A DNA stretch of 64,000 nucleotides from HXMU1420-13 sp024742815. GTDB lineage: Bacteria > Bacteroidota > Rhodothermia > Balneolales > Balneolaceae. The stretch lies in the NCBI GenBank assembly GCA_024742815.1, contig JANSXX010000006.1:124001-188000 (forward strand), read 5' to 3'. The position numbers and the translations under genes are program-made. The notes beneath the pieces are model-generated. The model was not told where the DNA came from. It worked only from the letters and a program-made list of their open reading frames with translations, and did no database searches. Of the stretch, positions 1 through 8,824 are shown one piece after another. The first letter of the stretch is position 1, and the number at the start of each line of letters is the position of its first letter.

Positions 1-539
1 AACAAGCCGGTACCGATAATCCGGGTACAATGGCTGCCATTATTGGTATGGAAGATGAAGCAGTAGAAGCGTTGTGCCAAGATGCATCAAAATTAACCGG
101 AAAAGAAGCAGTGGCTGCAAATTATAATTGTCCGGGGCAATTAGTGATATCAGGGTACATCGAAGCTGTGGAAAAAGCAGTAGAAATGGCGACCGAACGA
201 GGTGCAAGAATGGCGAAATTATTACCCGTTTCCGGTGCCTTCCATTCTTCGCTAATGCAACCTGCATTTGATGGCTTGAAGTCGGAATTGGAAAACGCAT
301 CATTTAGCACTCCAAACTGTCCAGTTTACAGTAATTACACTGCCAAGCCAACTACCGATCCTGAAGAAATTCGTTCAAATGTACTTAATCAATTGCTCAA
401 TCCGGTACGTTGGACTCAAACCATTCAGAATATGATTGAGCAGGGCGCTGACTCATTTGTAGAAGTTGGTCCCGGCAGAGTACTTCAGGGATTAGTTAAA
501 AGAACACATAGACAAGCAGAAATTTCAGGTCATCAATAA
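1..539 (+). CDS. fabD: Malonyl-CoA:ACP transacylase, C-terminal part (5' truncated by window)
   Basis: FabD transfers the malonyl group from CoA to acyl carrier protein to feed fatty-acid elongation in the cytoplasm. The reading frame is already open at base 3 and the first visible residues (QAGTDNPGTMAAIIGM) are internal family sequence, so the start and the GHSLG nucleophile motif lie upstream of the window. The second catalytic residue, the His of SGAFHSSLM, is visible, as is the typical C-terminal FVEVGPGRVLQGLVKR stretch. The stop is 6 bases before fabG, and acpP and fabF follow, so this is the standard fab operon. The call is secure from sequence and context. Confidence 0.96.
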   Translation, partial: QAGTDNPGTMAAIIGMEDEAVEALCQDASKLTGKEAVAANYNCPGQLVISGYIEAVEKAVEMATERGARMAKLLPVSGAFHSSLMQPAFDGLKSELENASFSTPNCPVYSNYTAKPTTDPEEIRSNVLNQLLNPVRWTQTIQNMIEQGADSFVEVGPGRVLQGLVKRTHRQAEISGHQ

Positions 540-545
540 ATCATT

Positions 546-1295
546 ATGGGATTATCACTAGAAGGCAAAACATGTTTAGTAACCGGTGGAAGCCGTGGAA
601 TTGGTAAAGCTATTGCTTTAGCACTCGCTGATTTTGGTGCTGATGTAGCGATTACTTACGCACGCTCGGCCGACGCAGCGGAACAAGTAAAAGCAGAAAT
701 TGAAGCCAAAGGAAGAAAAGCCAAAAGCATGCAGGCTGATGCCGTTAGTTTTGAGGCTGCAACCACTGTTATCGACGAAATCGTTGGCGAATGGGGTAAA
801 CTGGATATTCTAGTAAATAATGCAGGAATTACCCGTGATAATCTTATTCTTAGAATGAGTGAAGAAGAGTGGGATGATGTGATCACTACAAATTTAAAGA
901 GTATTTTCAATTACTCGAAAGCGGTAGCGCGACCCATGATGAAAAACCGAAGTGGTTCAATCATTAATATTAGTTCGGTGGTTGGTCTTAATGGAAATGC
1001 CGGTCAAAGTAATTATTCGGCTTCAAAAGCGGGTATTATCGGATTTACAAAATCCTATGCTAAAGAATTGGCGTCTAGAAATATTCGAGCAAATGTGATT
1101 GCTCCGGGATACATTACTACCGATATGACGGACGCATTAAGCGACAAAGTTTTAGATGGAATTAAAGCAGCAACGCCTCTTGGAAGAGCAGGCGAAGCAA
1201 AAGAAATTGCTGATGCTGTTGTTTTCCTCGCCTCAGATATGAGTACATACATTACAGGCGAGGTAATTCGTGTGGATGGCGGGATGGCCATGTAA
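546..1295 (+). CDS. fabG: 3-oxoacyl-ACP reductase FabG
   Basis: This enzyme performs the NADPH-dependent reduction of 3-oxoacyl-ACP, the first reductive step of the fatty-acid elongation cycle. The 249-aa product is a short-chain dehydrogenase/reductase of normal FabG length (E. coli 244). The N-terminal cofactor motif TGGSRGIGKA, the NNAG motif in the middle and the YSASK catalytic Tyr-Lys pair are all present, as is the C-terminal GGMAM ending typical of FabG. The ATG lies 6 bases after the fabD stop, which supports co-transcription. Many SDR enzymes look alike, but the position between fabD and acpP makes FabG the only reasonable reading. Confidence 0.97.
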   Translation: MGLSLEGKTCLVTGGSRGIGKAIALALADFGADVAITYARSADAAEQVKAEIEAKGRKAKSMQADAVSFEAATTVIDEIVGEWGKLDILVNNAGITRDNLILRMSEEEWDDVITTNLKSIFNYSKAVARPMMKNRSGSIINISSVVGLNGNAGQSNYSASKAGIIGFTKSYAKELASRNIRANVIAPGYITTDMTDALSDKVLDGIKAATPLGRAGEAKEIADAVVFLASDMSTYITGEVIRVDGGMAM

Positions 1296-1381
1296 ATGGT
1301 TGCGCATCCAACCCCGAATGTTTAATTTTCCCGAGTTTTACAAATAAACACCCTTAACATTATATAACAGGACACATTATT

Positions 1382-1621
1382 ATGTCACAAGATGTAGAAT
1401 CAAAAGTAAAAGCCATTATCGTTGATAAATTAGGAGTTGACGATTCTGAAGTAACCGCAGATGCTAACTTCACAAACGATCTTGGCGCAGATTCTTTGGA
1501 TACCGTTGAGCTAATTATGGAGTTCGAAAAAGAATTTGATCTTAGCATTCCTGACGAAGACGCAGAAAACATTGCAACTGTTGGTGATGCGGTAACTTAC
1601 CTATCTGGTAAACTATCTTAA
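1382..1621 (+). CDS. acpP: Acyl carrier protein
   Basis: This 79-aa acidic protein carries growing acyl chains on a 4'-phosphopantetheine arm. The attachment Ser is Ser38 in the GADSLDTVEL motif, and helix II (VELIMEFEKEFDLSIPDED) matches the canonical ACP closely. The 86-base gap upstream contains an AGGA-like purine stretch about ten bases before the ATG and no other gene. It sits between fabG and fabF, as in most bacteria. Confidence 0.98.
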   Translation: MSQDVESKVKAIIVDKLGVDDSEVTADANFTNDLGADSLDTVELIMEFEKEFDLSIPDEDAENIATVGDAVTYLSGKLS

Positions 1622-1642
1622 TCTCACTCTTACAATTTAATT

Positions 1643-2887
1643 ATGAGTGAACGTAGAGTCGTAATTACGGGTATTGGCGCTCTTACCCCAATTGGTAAGA
1701 GCGCACCCGATTTCTGGAATGGTTTAGTTTCAGGATCAAGTGGTGCCCGTACCATCGAACATTTCGATACCACCGATTTCCCAACCAAATTTGCTGCTCA
1801 ACTAGAGAATTATAATCCTGAGGATTATTTCGAGCGTAAGGAAGCACGCCGACTTGATTTGGTTGCGCAGTATGCAATTGTTGCGAGCAACGAGGCCATT
1901 GACGATTCAGGTTTAGATCTGGAAGAAATTAATAAAGATCGCGTTGCTGTTATTGTAGGTACCGGAATTGGTGGGATGAAAACATTCTACGATCAGTCTA
2001 TTTCTTTCCATGAACGAGGACCCCGCGGGGTTTCTCCGTTCTTTATACCCATGTTGATTCCGGATATCGTTTCCGGGCAAATCTCAATCAGACATGGATT
2101 CAGAGGGCCGAATTTCTGCGCTGTATCGGCATGTGCAACCGGTTCTCACAATATTGGTATTGCGTACGATATGATTCGATATGGCCAATCTGATTATGCC
2201 GTAACCGGTGGAACAGAAGCTCCTGTTACCCGAATTGGTATTTCAGGTTTCAATGCCATGAAGGCAATGTCAACCAGAAACGACGAACCCGAACGTGCTT
2301 CCCGTCCGTTCGATACTGACAGAGATGGGTTTGTATTAGGCGAAGGTTCAGGGATTTTTATTCTGGAGGAATTAGAATCAGCGCTTTCTCGTGGAGCACG
2401 TATCTATGGCGAAATCGTTGGTTATGGTTATTCAGCAGATGCCTATCATATAACAGCTCCTGATCCGGATGGTGGCGGAGTGATGCTCGCGATGAATAAT
2501 GCGCTAACTGCCGCAGGGATTACTCCCGAAGATGTCGACCATATTAACATGCATGGAACTTCTACTCCACTAGGCGACATTGCAGAGACAAATTCCATAA
2601 AAAAAGTGTTTGGCGAGCATGCTTATTCTATCAATTTAAACTCAACTAAATCTATGACCGGTCACACTTTGGGTGCAGCCGGAGCGATAGAATCGGTTGC
2701 GGCGTTGTTAGCAATTTACCACGGTATGGTTCCACCAACCATCAATGTTGATAATCAAGATCCTGAGTGCGATTTAAACTATACAGCAAATAAAGCGGTA
2801 GTTCGTGATATCAGATATGCATTGAATAATGCATTTGGTTTTGGCGGACACAACTCGACCTTAGTTTTTAAGAAGTTCGAGGAATAA
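1643..2887 (+). CDS. fabF: Beta-ketoacyl-ACP synthase II (FabF)
   Basis: This condensing enzyme extends acyl-ACP with malonyl-ACP. The 414-aa protein has the KAS II catalytic triad: nucleophile Cys164 in SACATGSHNIG, one His in HGTSTPLGD and the second His in GHTLGAAGA. The FGFGGHN loop near the C terminus is present. The length equals that of E. coli FabF (413 aa). It begins 21 bases after acpP, and its stop is one base from the rnc start, so translation of rnc is probably coupled to it. Confidence 0.97.
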   Translation: MSERRVVITGIGALTPIGKSAPDFWNGLVSGSSGARTIEHFDTTDFPTKFAAQLENYNPEDYFERKEARRLDLVAQYAIVASNEAIDDSGLDLEEINKDRVAVIVGTGIGGMKTFYDQSISFHERGPRGVSPFFIPMLIPDIVSGQISIRHGFRGPNFCAVSACATGSHNIGIAYDMIRYGQSDYAVTGGTEAPVTRIGISGFNAMKAMSTRNDEPERASRPFDTDRDGFVLGEGSGIFILEELESALSRGARIYGEIVGYGYSADAYHITAPDPDGGGVMLAMNNALTAAGITPEDVDHINMHGTSTPLGDIAETNSIKKVFGEHAYSINLNSTKSMTGHTLGAAGAIESVAALLAIYHGMVPPTINVDNQDPECDLNYTANKAVVRDIRYALNNAFGFGGHNSTLVFKKFEE

Positions 2888-2888
2888 T

Positions 2889-3632
2889 ATGAGGGCAATT
2901 TTCCGGTCAATTTTTAATAAAATCGGAAAAAAAACCACCGTTAAGTCAGATCGTCTAGCACAGCTTGAATCTATACTTGGCATCGAAATCGACGAACCAT
3001 CGTTGTATCAAAGAGCGCTGCGGCACCGTTCTATGCTATCCCAAGAACAATATGCTAAGTTTGACAGTTACGAACGGCTAGAGTTTTTAGGGGATGCCGT
3101 ACTTGATCTGATCGCCGCCGAAATCCTTTTCGAAAAGTATCCCGAGAAAGACGAAGGATTTTTAACAAAAACCAGAGCCAAGTTGGTTAGAGGTGAAACT
3201 CTTGCACTATTGTCTACCAAACTAGGATTTGAAGACCTCATGGAAATTGGGGAAAATAACAGCGTGGTAAAGATCTCCAAAAGTATACTGGCTGATGTAT
3301 TTGAATCTCTAGTGGCAGCCATTTATATCACCAAAGGATATACACACGCATTTAAGTTTGTTGAACGAGTATATAGCGAATACATAAATTTCGAAGATCT
3401 CGTAACCACCATCGATAACTACAAGAGTGCACTTCTCGAATATACTCAGGCAGAACGCTTACCTTTGCCACAGTATCAACTCATTAATGAATCGGGTCCT
3501 GGTCACAATCGAACGTTTGAAGTAAAAGTGATTGTCGGACAAGACGAACTCGGTACCGGAATAGGTAAAAGTAAAAAGAAAGCCGAGCAATTAGCTGCAG
3601 AAGTAGCTCTGCAATCGCTAAATCAAGCGTAA
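2889..3632 (+). CDS. rnc: Ribonuclease III
   Basis: RNase III cleaves double-stranded RNA in rRNA maturation and RNA turnover. The 247-aa protein has an N-terminal endonuclease domain with the signature ERLEFLGDAVLDL and the second acidic cluster (ILADVFESLVAAIY). A C-terminal double-stranded RNA-binding domain runs from about residue 175 to 245 and ends KKKAEQLAAEVAL. About 20 basic residues precede the first helix, a short N-terminal extension. The start is one base after the fabF stop, the common acpP-fabF-rnc arrangement. Confidence 0.96.
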   Translation: MRAIFRSIFNKIGKKTTVKSDRLAQLESILGIEIDEPSLYQRALRHRSMLSQEQYAKFDSYERLEFLGDAVLDLIAAEILFEKYPEKDEGFLTKTRAKLVRGETLALLSTKLGFEDLMEIGENNSVVKISKSILADVFESLVAAIYITKGYTHAFKFVERVYSEYINFEDLVTTIDNYKSALLEYTQAERLPLPQYQLINESGPGHNRTFEVKVIVGQDELGTGIGKSKKKAEQLAAEVALQSLNQA

Positions 3633-3667
3633 ACAATTCCTGTACAACACTTGTTTTTTGAGTGATT

Positions 3668-3689
3668 ATGCACGATTCTTAGCGTGCAT
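3668..3689. other. Hairpin in the rnc-mgtE gap
   Basis: A perfect 7-bp inverted repeat (ATGCACG ... CGTGCAT) surrounds an 8-base loop, 39 bases before the mgtE ATG. No T-run follows on the plus strand, so it is a poor intrinsic terminator. It could be a small leader structure or a protein-binding site. The gap is too short for an M-box riboswitch. Confidence 0.4.
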
Positions 3690-3728
3690 TCATCAGGTAA
3701 ATAACTCTCATCTTTTAAAGAGGCAAAG

Positions 3729-5111
3729 ATGCTCGTTCAGCTACTAAAACCGGAATTTCAAGAGCTCATTGAGGCAAAAAATTGGGTTGCCTTAAAAGAG
3801 GTGCTTACCGATGTGCCGGCCGCTGATATTTCGGAATTACTAGTAGAGCTACCGGGTGATATTGCTGTTGTTGTATTTCGGTTACTAAAAAAAGCGAAAG
3901 CTGCGGATGTTTTTGCAGAATTGCCTTCAGGAAAGGGGGTCGAGTTAATTGAGCTTTTTACAAAGCAACAGCTTACCGATGTAATGGGCAATCTGGAGCC
4001 TGATGAGCAAGTAGCACTTCTGGAAGAGCTTCCCGGGCATCTCACGCAAATGGTAATGAATACCATGCATGTTGATGATCAGAAGCAGGTTAAAAAATTG
4101 CTGGGTTATCCGGAGGAATCGATCGGGCGTTTGATGACGCCAAGATACGTTCGGGTAAAGTCAGACTGGTCTGTTGCCCGCAGCATGGAACACATTAGAA
4201 AATATGCCAATGTTGCCGAGACATTGAACGTAATTTATGTTGTTGATGACAAAGAGCGGTTGATTGATGATTTGCGAATCACTCAGTTAATTGTAGCAGA
4301 GCTGGAAACCACCATCGAAACATTGATGGATGACTCATTTAATGCCTTACATGTGTATGATGATCAAGAGGATGCGGTAAAGATGTTTGCGAAATATGAT
4401 CGGGTAGCATTGCCGGTTATCGATACCGATGGAGTTTTAGTAGGCATTGTAACGGTGGATGATGTAATTGATGTAGCAGAAGAGGAAACCACCGAGGATA
4501 TGCAGAAAATGGCGGCGATGGACGCCCTCGATGATTACTACTCACAAACTTCCATCGGTTTAATGGTGAAGAAAAGATTAGGCTGGTTAGTTGTTTTATT
4601 TATCGGGCAGATTCTAACGGCTTTAACAATGGGACAATATGAAGAGTTATTAAGTCAGGTCGTATTTCTGTCATTTTTTGTTCCGTTGATTATCTCTAGT
4701 GGAGGGAATTCCGGTGCACAAGCAGCAACGCTAGTAATTCGTGCCTTAGCTACCGATGATATTAAATCAGATGACTGGAATATGGTGTTCAAACGCGAGT
4801 TTACATCTGGTTTAATGCTGGGTGGGTTAATTGGTTTACTCGGTTTTGTTACGATGATTGGCTGGGATTTAATCGAAGGAAGTCCGTTTGGATACGAGAT
4901 GGTTATGACGGCTTTAGTAATTGGATTAAGCCTGCTTTCTATTGTTCTGTTTGGTAATTTTGTTGGAGCAATGTTGCCGTTCATTTTATCCCGATTGGGC
5001 TTGGATCCCGCAGTTTCGTCCGCACCGTTTGTTGCCACTATTGTGGATGTGTCCGGTATTATCATTTATTTTTCAATCGCCATACTACTGTTAAGTGGCA
5101 TAATATTATAG
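3729..5111 (+). CDS. mgtE: Magnesium transporter MgtE
   Basis: MgtE is a homodimeric inner-membrane Mg2+ channel gated by cytosolic Mg2+. The 460-aa product has the full architecture: a helical N domain (about 1-130) with repeated LVELP/LEELPG motifs, two CBS domains (about 135-255) ending in VTVDDVIDVAEEETTEDMQ, a connecting helix, and a five-helix membrane domain (about 280-460). The pore signatures GGNSGAQAATLVIRAL and APFVATIVDVSGIIIYF are visible. The ATG is preceded by an AGAGG purine stretch at a good distance. thyA begins 8 bases after the stop, so the two are probably co-transcribed. Confidence 0.95.
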   Translation: MLVQLLKPEFQELIEAKNWVALKEVLTDVPAADISELLVELPGDIAVVVFRLLKKAKAADVFAELPSGKGVELIELFTKQQLTDVMGNLEPDEQVALLEELPGHLTQMVMNTMHVDDQKQVKKLLGYPEESIGRLMTPRYVRVKSDWSVARSMEHIRKYANVAETLNVIYVVDDKERLIDDLRITQLIVAELETTIETLMDDSFNALHVYDDQEDAVKMFAKYDRVALPVIDTDGVLVGIVTVDDVIDVAEEETTEDMQKMAAMDALDDYYSQTSIGLMVKKRLGWLVVLFIGQILTALTMGQYEELLSQVVFLSFFVPLIISSGGNSGAQAATLVIRALATDDIKSDDWNMVFKREFTSGLMLGGLIGLLGFVTMIGWDLIEGSPFGYEMVMTALVIGLSLLSIVLFGNFVGAMLPFILSRLGLDPAVSSAPFVATIVDVSGIIIYFSIAILLLSGIIL

Positions 5112-5119
5112 TTTTAAAT

Positions 5120-5953
5120 ATGAAAGTTTATCACGATTTAGTTCGCAATGTTCTGGAAAATGGAGTTCGAAAAGAAAACAGAACAGGAACAGATACTATC
5201 TCAGGATTCGCAGAATTTTATAAAGTAGATTTAGCAGAAGGCTTTCCGCTTCTCACTACAAAAAAAGTATACTTTCGATCGGTAATTTTGGAATTACTAT
5301 GGTATTTGCGCGGCGAAGATCATATCCGGTGGCTAAGAGATGAAAACGATTGCCATATCTGGGATGCGTGGGCTGATGAAGATGGTCATGTTGGTCCTAT
5401 CTACCCGGTTTTGTGGCGAAGATTTCCTTATCTGCAAAAAGAAGCGGTGGAGGGAAAAGAAGATGAATTTCAGTGGGTTCGTCAAGAATTTGATCAAGTG
5501 CAGCGAGCCATCGATATGCTTAAGACCAATCCAAATAGCCGACGAATTGTAGTGAGCACTTGGCATCCCGGGTTATTAGGTGAAATGGCCTTACCACCTT
5601 GCCACTTGATGTATATTTTCAATGTTGCAGATGGAAAACTAAATTGCCATCTCACTCAACGATCGGGTGATATTGCATTGGGTATTCCATTTAATTTAGC
5701 CTGTTATGCAGCTTTAACAATGGCTATTGCACAAGAAGTGGGATTAAAACCCGGAACTTTTGCCCACACTATTGTGGATGCACATATCTATGTAAATCAT
5801 GTGGATGGATTAAAAGAGCAGTTAAAACGGGAGCCCAAGGAATTACCTACGCTAACCATTGCTAACAAACCGGTTGATGAGCTTACCTTCGATGACTTTA
5901 AGCTCGAAAATTACAATCCCGATCCGGGCATTCGTTTTGAGGTTGCGGTATGA
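5120..5953 (+). CDS. thyA: Thymidylate synthase
   Basis: ThyA methylates dUMP to dTMP using methylene-tetrahydrofolate, producing dihydrofolate. The 277-aa protein carries nucleophile Cys161 in ALPPCHLMY, the phosphate-binding Arg pair in NSRRIVVSTWHP, and the RSGD and GIPFNLACYAAL motifs. The segment usually written GPVYGxQWR reads GPIYPVLWRRFPY here, a small departure with the Tyr and Arg retained. The ATGA overlap with folA means the dihydrofolate made here is recycled by the next gene product. Confidence 0.96.
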   Translation: MKVYHDLVRNVLENGVRKENRTGTDTISGFAEFYKVDLAEGFPLLTTKKVYFRSVILELLWYLRGEDHIRWLRDENDCHIWDAWADEDGHVGPIYPVLWRRFPYLQKEAVEGKEDEFQWVRQEFDQVQRAIDMLKTNPNSRRIVVSTWHPGLLGEMALPPCHLMYIFNVADGKLNCHLTQRSGDIALGIPFNLACYAALTMAIAQEVGLKPGTFAHTIVDAHIYVNHVDGLKEQLKREPKELPTLTIANKPVDELTFDDFKLENYNPDPGIRFEVAV

Positions 5954-6426
5954 TAATCACTCTTATTGCAGCACATGATCCGAATTTAGTGATCGGAAAA
6001 GATGGTGAGTTACCCTGGCGATACAGTGAAGATTTAAAGCACTTCAAGCAACAAACGATGGGAAAAACCATGATTATGGGGCGTGGAGTATTCGAAGAAT
6101 TAGGAGAAAAACCACTTCCCGGTCGTAAAAACATCGTGCTCTCAACTTCAAAAAAATACGATTCGGTAGATACCTATACCTCTCTTGATGACGCACTTTC
6201 GGAAGTGGATGAACCGGAAGTTATGATTATTGGAGGAGGAGTCCTTTACAAGCAAACACTTTCGGTTGCTCATCGCCTCTTGATAACTGAGATAAAAAAA
6301 GAATATGAAGGGGATACCTTTTTTCCTGAATACCGTGACAAAATTGGGGTAGATTGGGAGCTCGTTTCAGAGAAAAATACCGATGATTTACGGTTTCTTG
6401 AGTATCGCAGGCTACCTCAGGATTAG
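5950..6426 (+). CDS. folA: Dihydrofolate reductase
   Basis: This enzyme reduces dihydrofolate to tetrahydrofolate with NADPH. The 158-aa protein is of normal chromosomal DHFR length. It has the N-terminal IAAHDPNLVIGKDGELPWR motif with the Trp of the Met20-type loop, the active-site acid in the DLKHFKQQT helix, GRGVFEEL, and the nucleotide-binding IIGGGVLYKQ stretch. The first base of its ATG is the last base before the thyA stop (ATGA, 4-base overlap), a classic sign of translational coupling between two enzymes of one cycle. Confidence 0.96.
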   Translation: MIITLIAAHDPNLVIGKDGELPWRYSEDLKHFKQQTMGKTMIMGRGVFEELGEKPLPGRKNIVLSTSKKYDSVDTYTSLDDALSEVDEPEVMIIGGGVLYKQTLSVAHRLLITEIKKEYEGDTFFPEYRDKIGVDWELVSEKNTDDLRFLEYRRLPQD

Positions 6427-6460
6427 GAAATGCTAACTCCATTCCCTTAAAAAGTTTACG

Positions 6461-6468
6461 TAATTTTG
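6461..6468 (+). promoter_or_regulatory. Candidate -7 element (TAATTTTG) before the histidine kinase
   Basis: TAATTTTG fits the Bacteroidota-type -7 consensus TAnnTTTG. It lies 19 bases before the kinase start codon, which would give a very short leader. No clear TTTG -33 element is visible at the expected distance, so this is only a candidate. Confidence 0.35.
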
Positions 6469-6487
6469 CAGGTAAATAATCTATGTA

Positions 6488-8824
6488 GTGAACATCATTC
6501 CATTATTTATCGCATCTCTTTCCTTTGCAGAAATGGTTCTGCTTGGTTCATTACTTGTAGTTATACTTTTTCTTACCTATCGAATTTTAAACCGTGTTTT
6601 TGAGCTAAAATTCAAACAACTGCTTATCGATACCATAGTTGATGAGCACGATCAGCTTATTTGTATTCTAGATTCGAAAGGTGACATTGTATTTACGAAT
6701 CATAAATTCAATGAATTACTTGGACTCACCAAGGAAAGAATTGTAGGAAATAAAGTTTCCGAACTTCCCATCAGAAAAGATCTAATTGCTGCACTCACCA
6801 AGAGCGATGAAAAGATCAACCCGGAAACCAGTACACATATCAGTTACAACCATCGTGTGACGCTTTTTAAAGAAGTGTGTTGGTTAAATATTCAGAAAAG
6901 GACATTACGTTTACCCGAAAAAACCAAGTATTACATACAGCTTATTATCACTGACATCACCGATAAGAAAAAGGTAGAAGAAAGATTATTCAATGCACAA
7001 GTTCAGTACAAGCAACTGGTTGAGTCGGCGAATGATGTGATTTATAAATCGGACATCGCCGGAAATGTAACTTATTCTAATAAAGCGTTGAATAAACTAT
7101 TGGGTTACGATCTTGATATGCCGGGTGCCATCAATATTTTAGATTTTGTACATGAAGACGACCTTTCAGCAATAACCGATTATTTCACCAGTCAGCTTAA
7201 TGAGATCAAAGATCAAAACTATATAGAGTATCGTGTAATTACACGTGATGGGAGCATAAAGTGGTTAGGGCAAACATCCTCTGTTATTAAAGATGGGGAG
7301 GTGATTATTGGGCTCCAATCGGTAGCCAGAGATATCACTTCTAAAATAGATGCAGAAAAAGAACTCATTCGCGCAAAAGAAATCGCAGAAAACGCAAGTG
7401 CGGCCAAATCGAACTTTATATCTAGTTTATCGCACGAGTTTCGTACTCCGTTAAATGCAATTTTGGGCTACTCTCAAATATTAGAGAGAAATTCTACAAT
7501 TTTACCGGACGAAAAGGTTCATATCGGAGAAATTAAGTCGGCGGGTGAGCAATTACTTTCGATGGTAGACGACATTTTGGAACTTACTTCCTTAGATGCT
7601 CAACATAATCAGGCCAAAGAAGAGGAACAGAATGTCAGAGAATACATCGAAACATTTAGCCTTCGATTTAATGAATTGGCAAAAGCGAAAGAGCTCAGTT
7701 TTGATGTAGAGCATCCTGAAGATATCCCCGATTTAGTCACCACAGATTTCAATCGTTTATCGATGGTGTTGAAGAATCTGCTTGATAATGCAATCAAGTT
7801 CACGGAAAAAGGAAGTATTCAATTTAATTACAATATTGAAGACCAATTGTCGCAAAATCAATGGTTATCTATCAAGATTTCAGACACCGGTATTGGGATT
7901 AAAGAAGACGAACTTGAACACATTTATGATCCATTTTGGCAACGTGAACCATTAAAGAAAGCAGGTACCGGATTAGGCCTCACGCTTTGTAAACGCATTA
8001 TTGAATTTTTTGGAGGAAGTATTGAGACTCAAAATCGATCGGAAGGTGGAGTAGAGGTTTCTTGCCGAATCCCGGTTAATGCACGTTACAGTTTATCTAA
8101 AGATCGCTCACTTCGTATTAATCGAGCTACAGGACAAACAGAAGTAAACATTCATCGAGATGCTCCTGTTCGTGTTTTAATTGTGGATGATTTGGCTCCA
8201 AATCGCACAATTACCCGTATCATTTTGAAGGAAAACGGATTTGAATATAAAGAAGCAGAAGACGGGCTGGAAGCATTATCGATGATCGAACATTTTGATC
8301 CGGATGTAATCCTAATGGATATTAATATGCCGGTGATGGATGGTATTGAAGCCATGTTAAAAATTCGCTCAAGAGATTGGAAGTATCAAAATATGCCCAT
8401 TATTGCAGTTACAGCCGGAGATCGTGGTGGTAAAGCTGAATTACTTGAGAAAGGCTTTTCTGATTATTTGCAGAAACCGTACAGAGAGCAAGAACTGATT
8501 GAGATGATAGAAAAGAGTTTAAACCAGAATCTTGCTCGCATGCTCACCGATCATGAGATTGAATTTAAACAACTTATTTCATCCCCGCGAGAAGTGGCAG
8601 AGTATTTTTTAGTGGTTCATCCTGATAAAGCCGAGGAAATAACAAGTTTACTTGAACAACAATATTTACAAAAGCTTACCGGAAAAAAGCTGCCGCAGTT
8701 ATTGGAAGTACATTCTCTGTCTGATGCGGAACAATTACTAGCCTTAGCGGCCGAGGAATATGATTTTAGTTTCCTGAATAAAGTTCTAACTCACCTTAAA
8801 GAAACTGACGAGCCAACTAGATAG
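6488..8824 (+). CDS. Hybrid sensor histidine kinase (TM-PAS-PAS-HisKA-HATPase-REC)
   Basis: This is a 778-aa membrane-bound signalling protein. One hydrophobic segment lies at about residues 5-32, followed by two PAS domains (about 45-165 and 170-290). The HisKA domain has phospho-acceptor His316 in SHEFRTPLNAIL. The HATPase has N (DNAIKFTEKG), G1 (DTGIGI) and G2 (GTGLGLTLCKRI) boxes. A receiver domain (about 558-680) has Asp611 in LMDINMPVMDG. The last 95 residues are helical and unassigned; no clear Hpt histidine is seen. Translation appears to start at GTG, because the nearby ATG at 6483 is followed immediately by a stop. The input signal and output partner are unknown. The 3' end overlaps the convergent HD-domain gene by 8 bases. 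Confidence 0.9.
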   Translation: MNIIPLFIASLSFAEMVLLGSLLVVILFLTYRILNRVFELKFKQLLIDTIVDEHDQLICILDSKGDIVFTNHKFNELLGLTKERIVGNKVSELPIRKDLIAALTKSDEKINPETSTHISYNHRVTLFKEVCWLNIQKRTLRLPEKTKYYIQLIITDITDKKKVEERLFNAQVQYKQLVESANDVIYKSDIAGNVTYSNKALNKLLGYDLDMPGAINILDFVHEDDLSAITDYFTSQLNEIKDQNYIEYRVITRDGSIKWLGQTSSVIKDGEVIIGLQSVARDITSKIDAEKELIRAKEIAENASAAKSNFISSLSHEFRTPLNAILGYSQILERNSTILPDEKVHIGEIKSAGEQLLSMVDDILELTSLDAQHNQAKEEEQNVREYIETFSLRFNELAKAKELSFDVEHPEDIPDLVTTDFNRLSMVLKNLLDNAIKFTEKGSIQFNYNIEDQLSQNQWLSIKISDTGIGIKEDELEHIYDPFWQREPLKKAGTGLGLTLCKRIIEFFGGSIETQNRSEGGVEVSCRIPVNARYSLSKDRSLRINRATGQTEVNIHRDAPVRVLIVDDLAPNRTITRIILKENGFEYKEAEDGLEALSMIEHFDPDVILMDINMPVMDGIEAMLKIRSRDWKYQNMPIIAVTAGDRGGKAELLEKGFSDYLQKPYREQELIEMIEKSLNQNLARMLTDHEIEFKQLISSPREVAEYFLVVHPDKAEEITSLLEQQYLQKLTGKKLPQLLEVHSLSDAEQLLALAAEEYDFSFLNKVLTHLKETDEPTR

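Noticed and set aside
3633..3728. Mg2+-sensing M-box riboswitch before mgtE
   Set aside because: The gap is only 96 bases and shows a single small hairpin, far short of an M-box fold.
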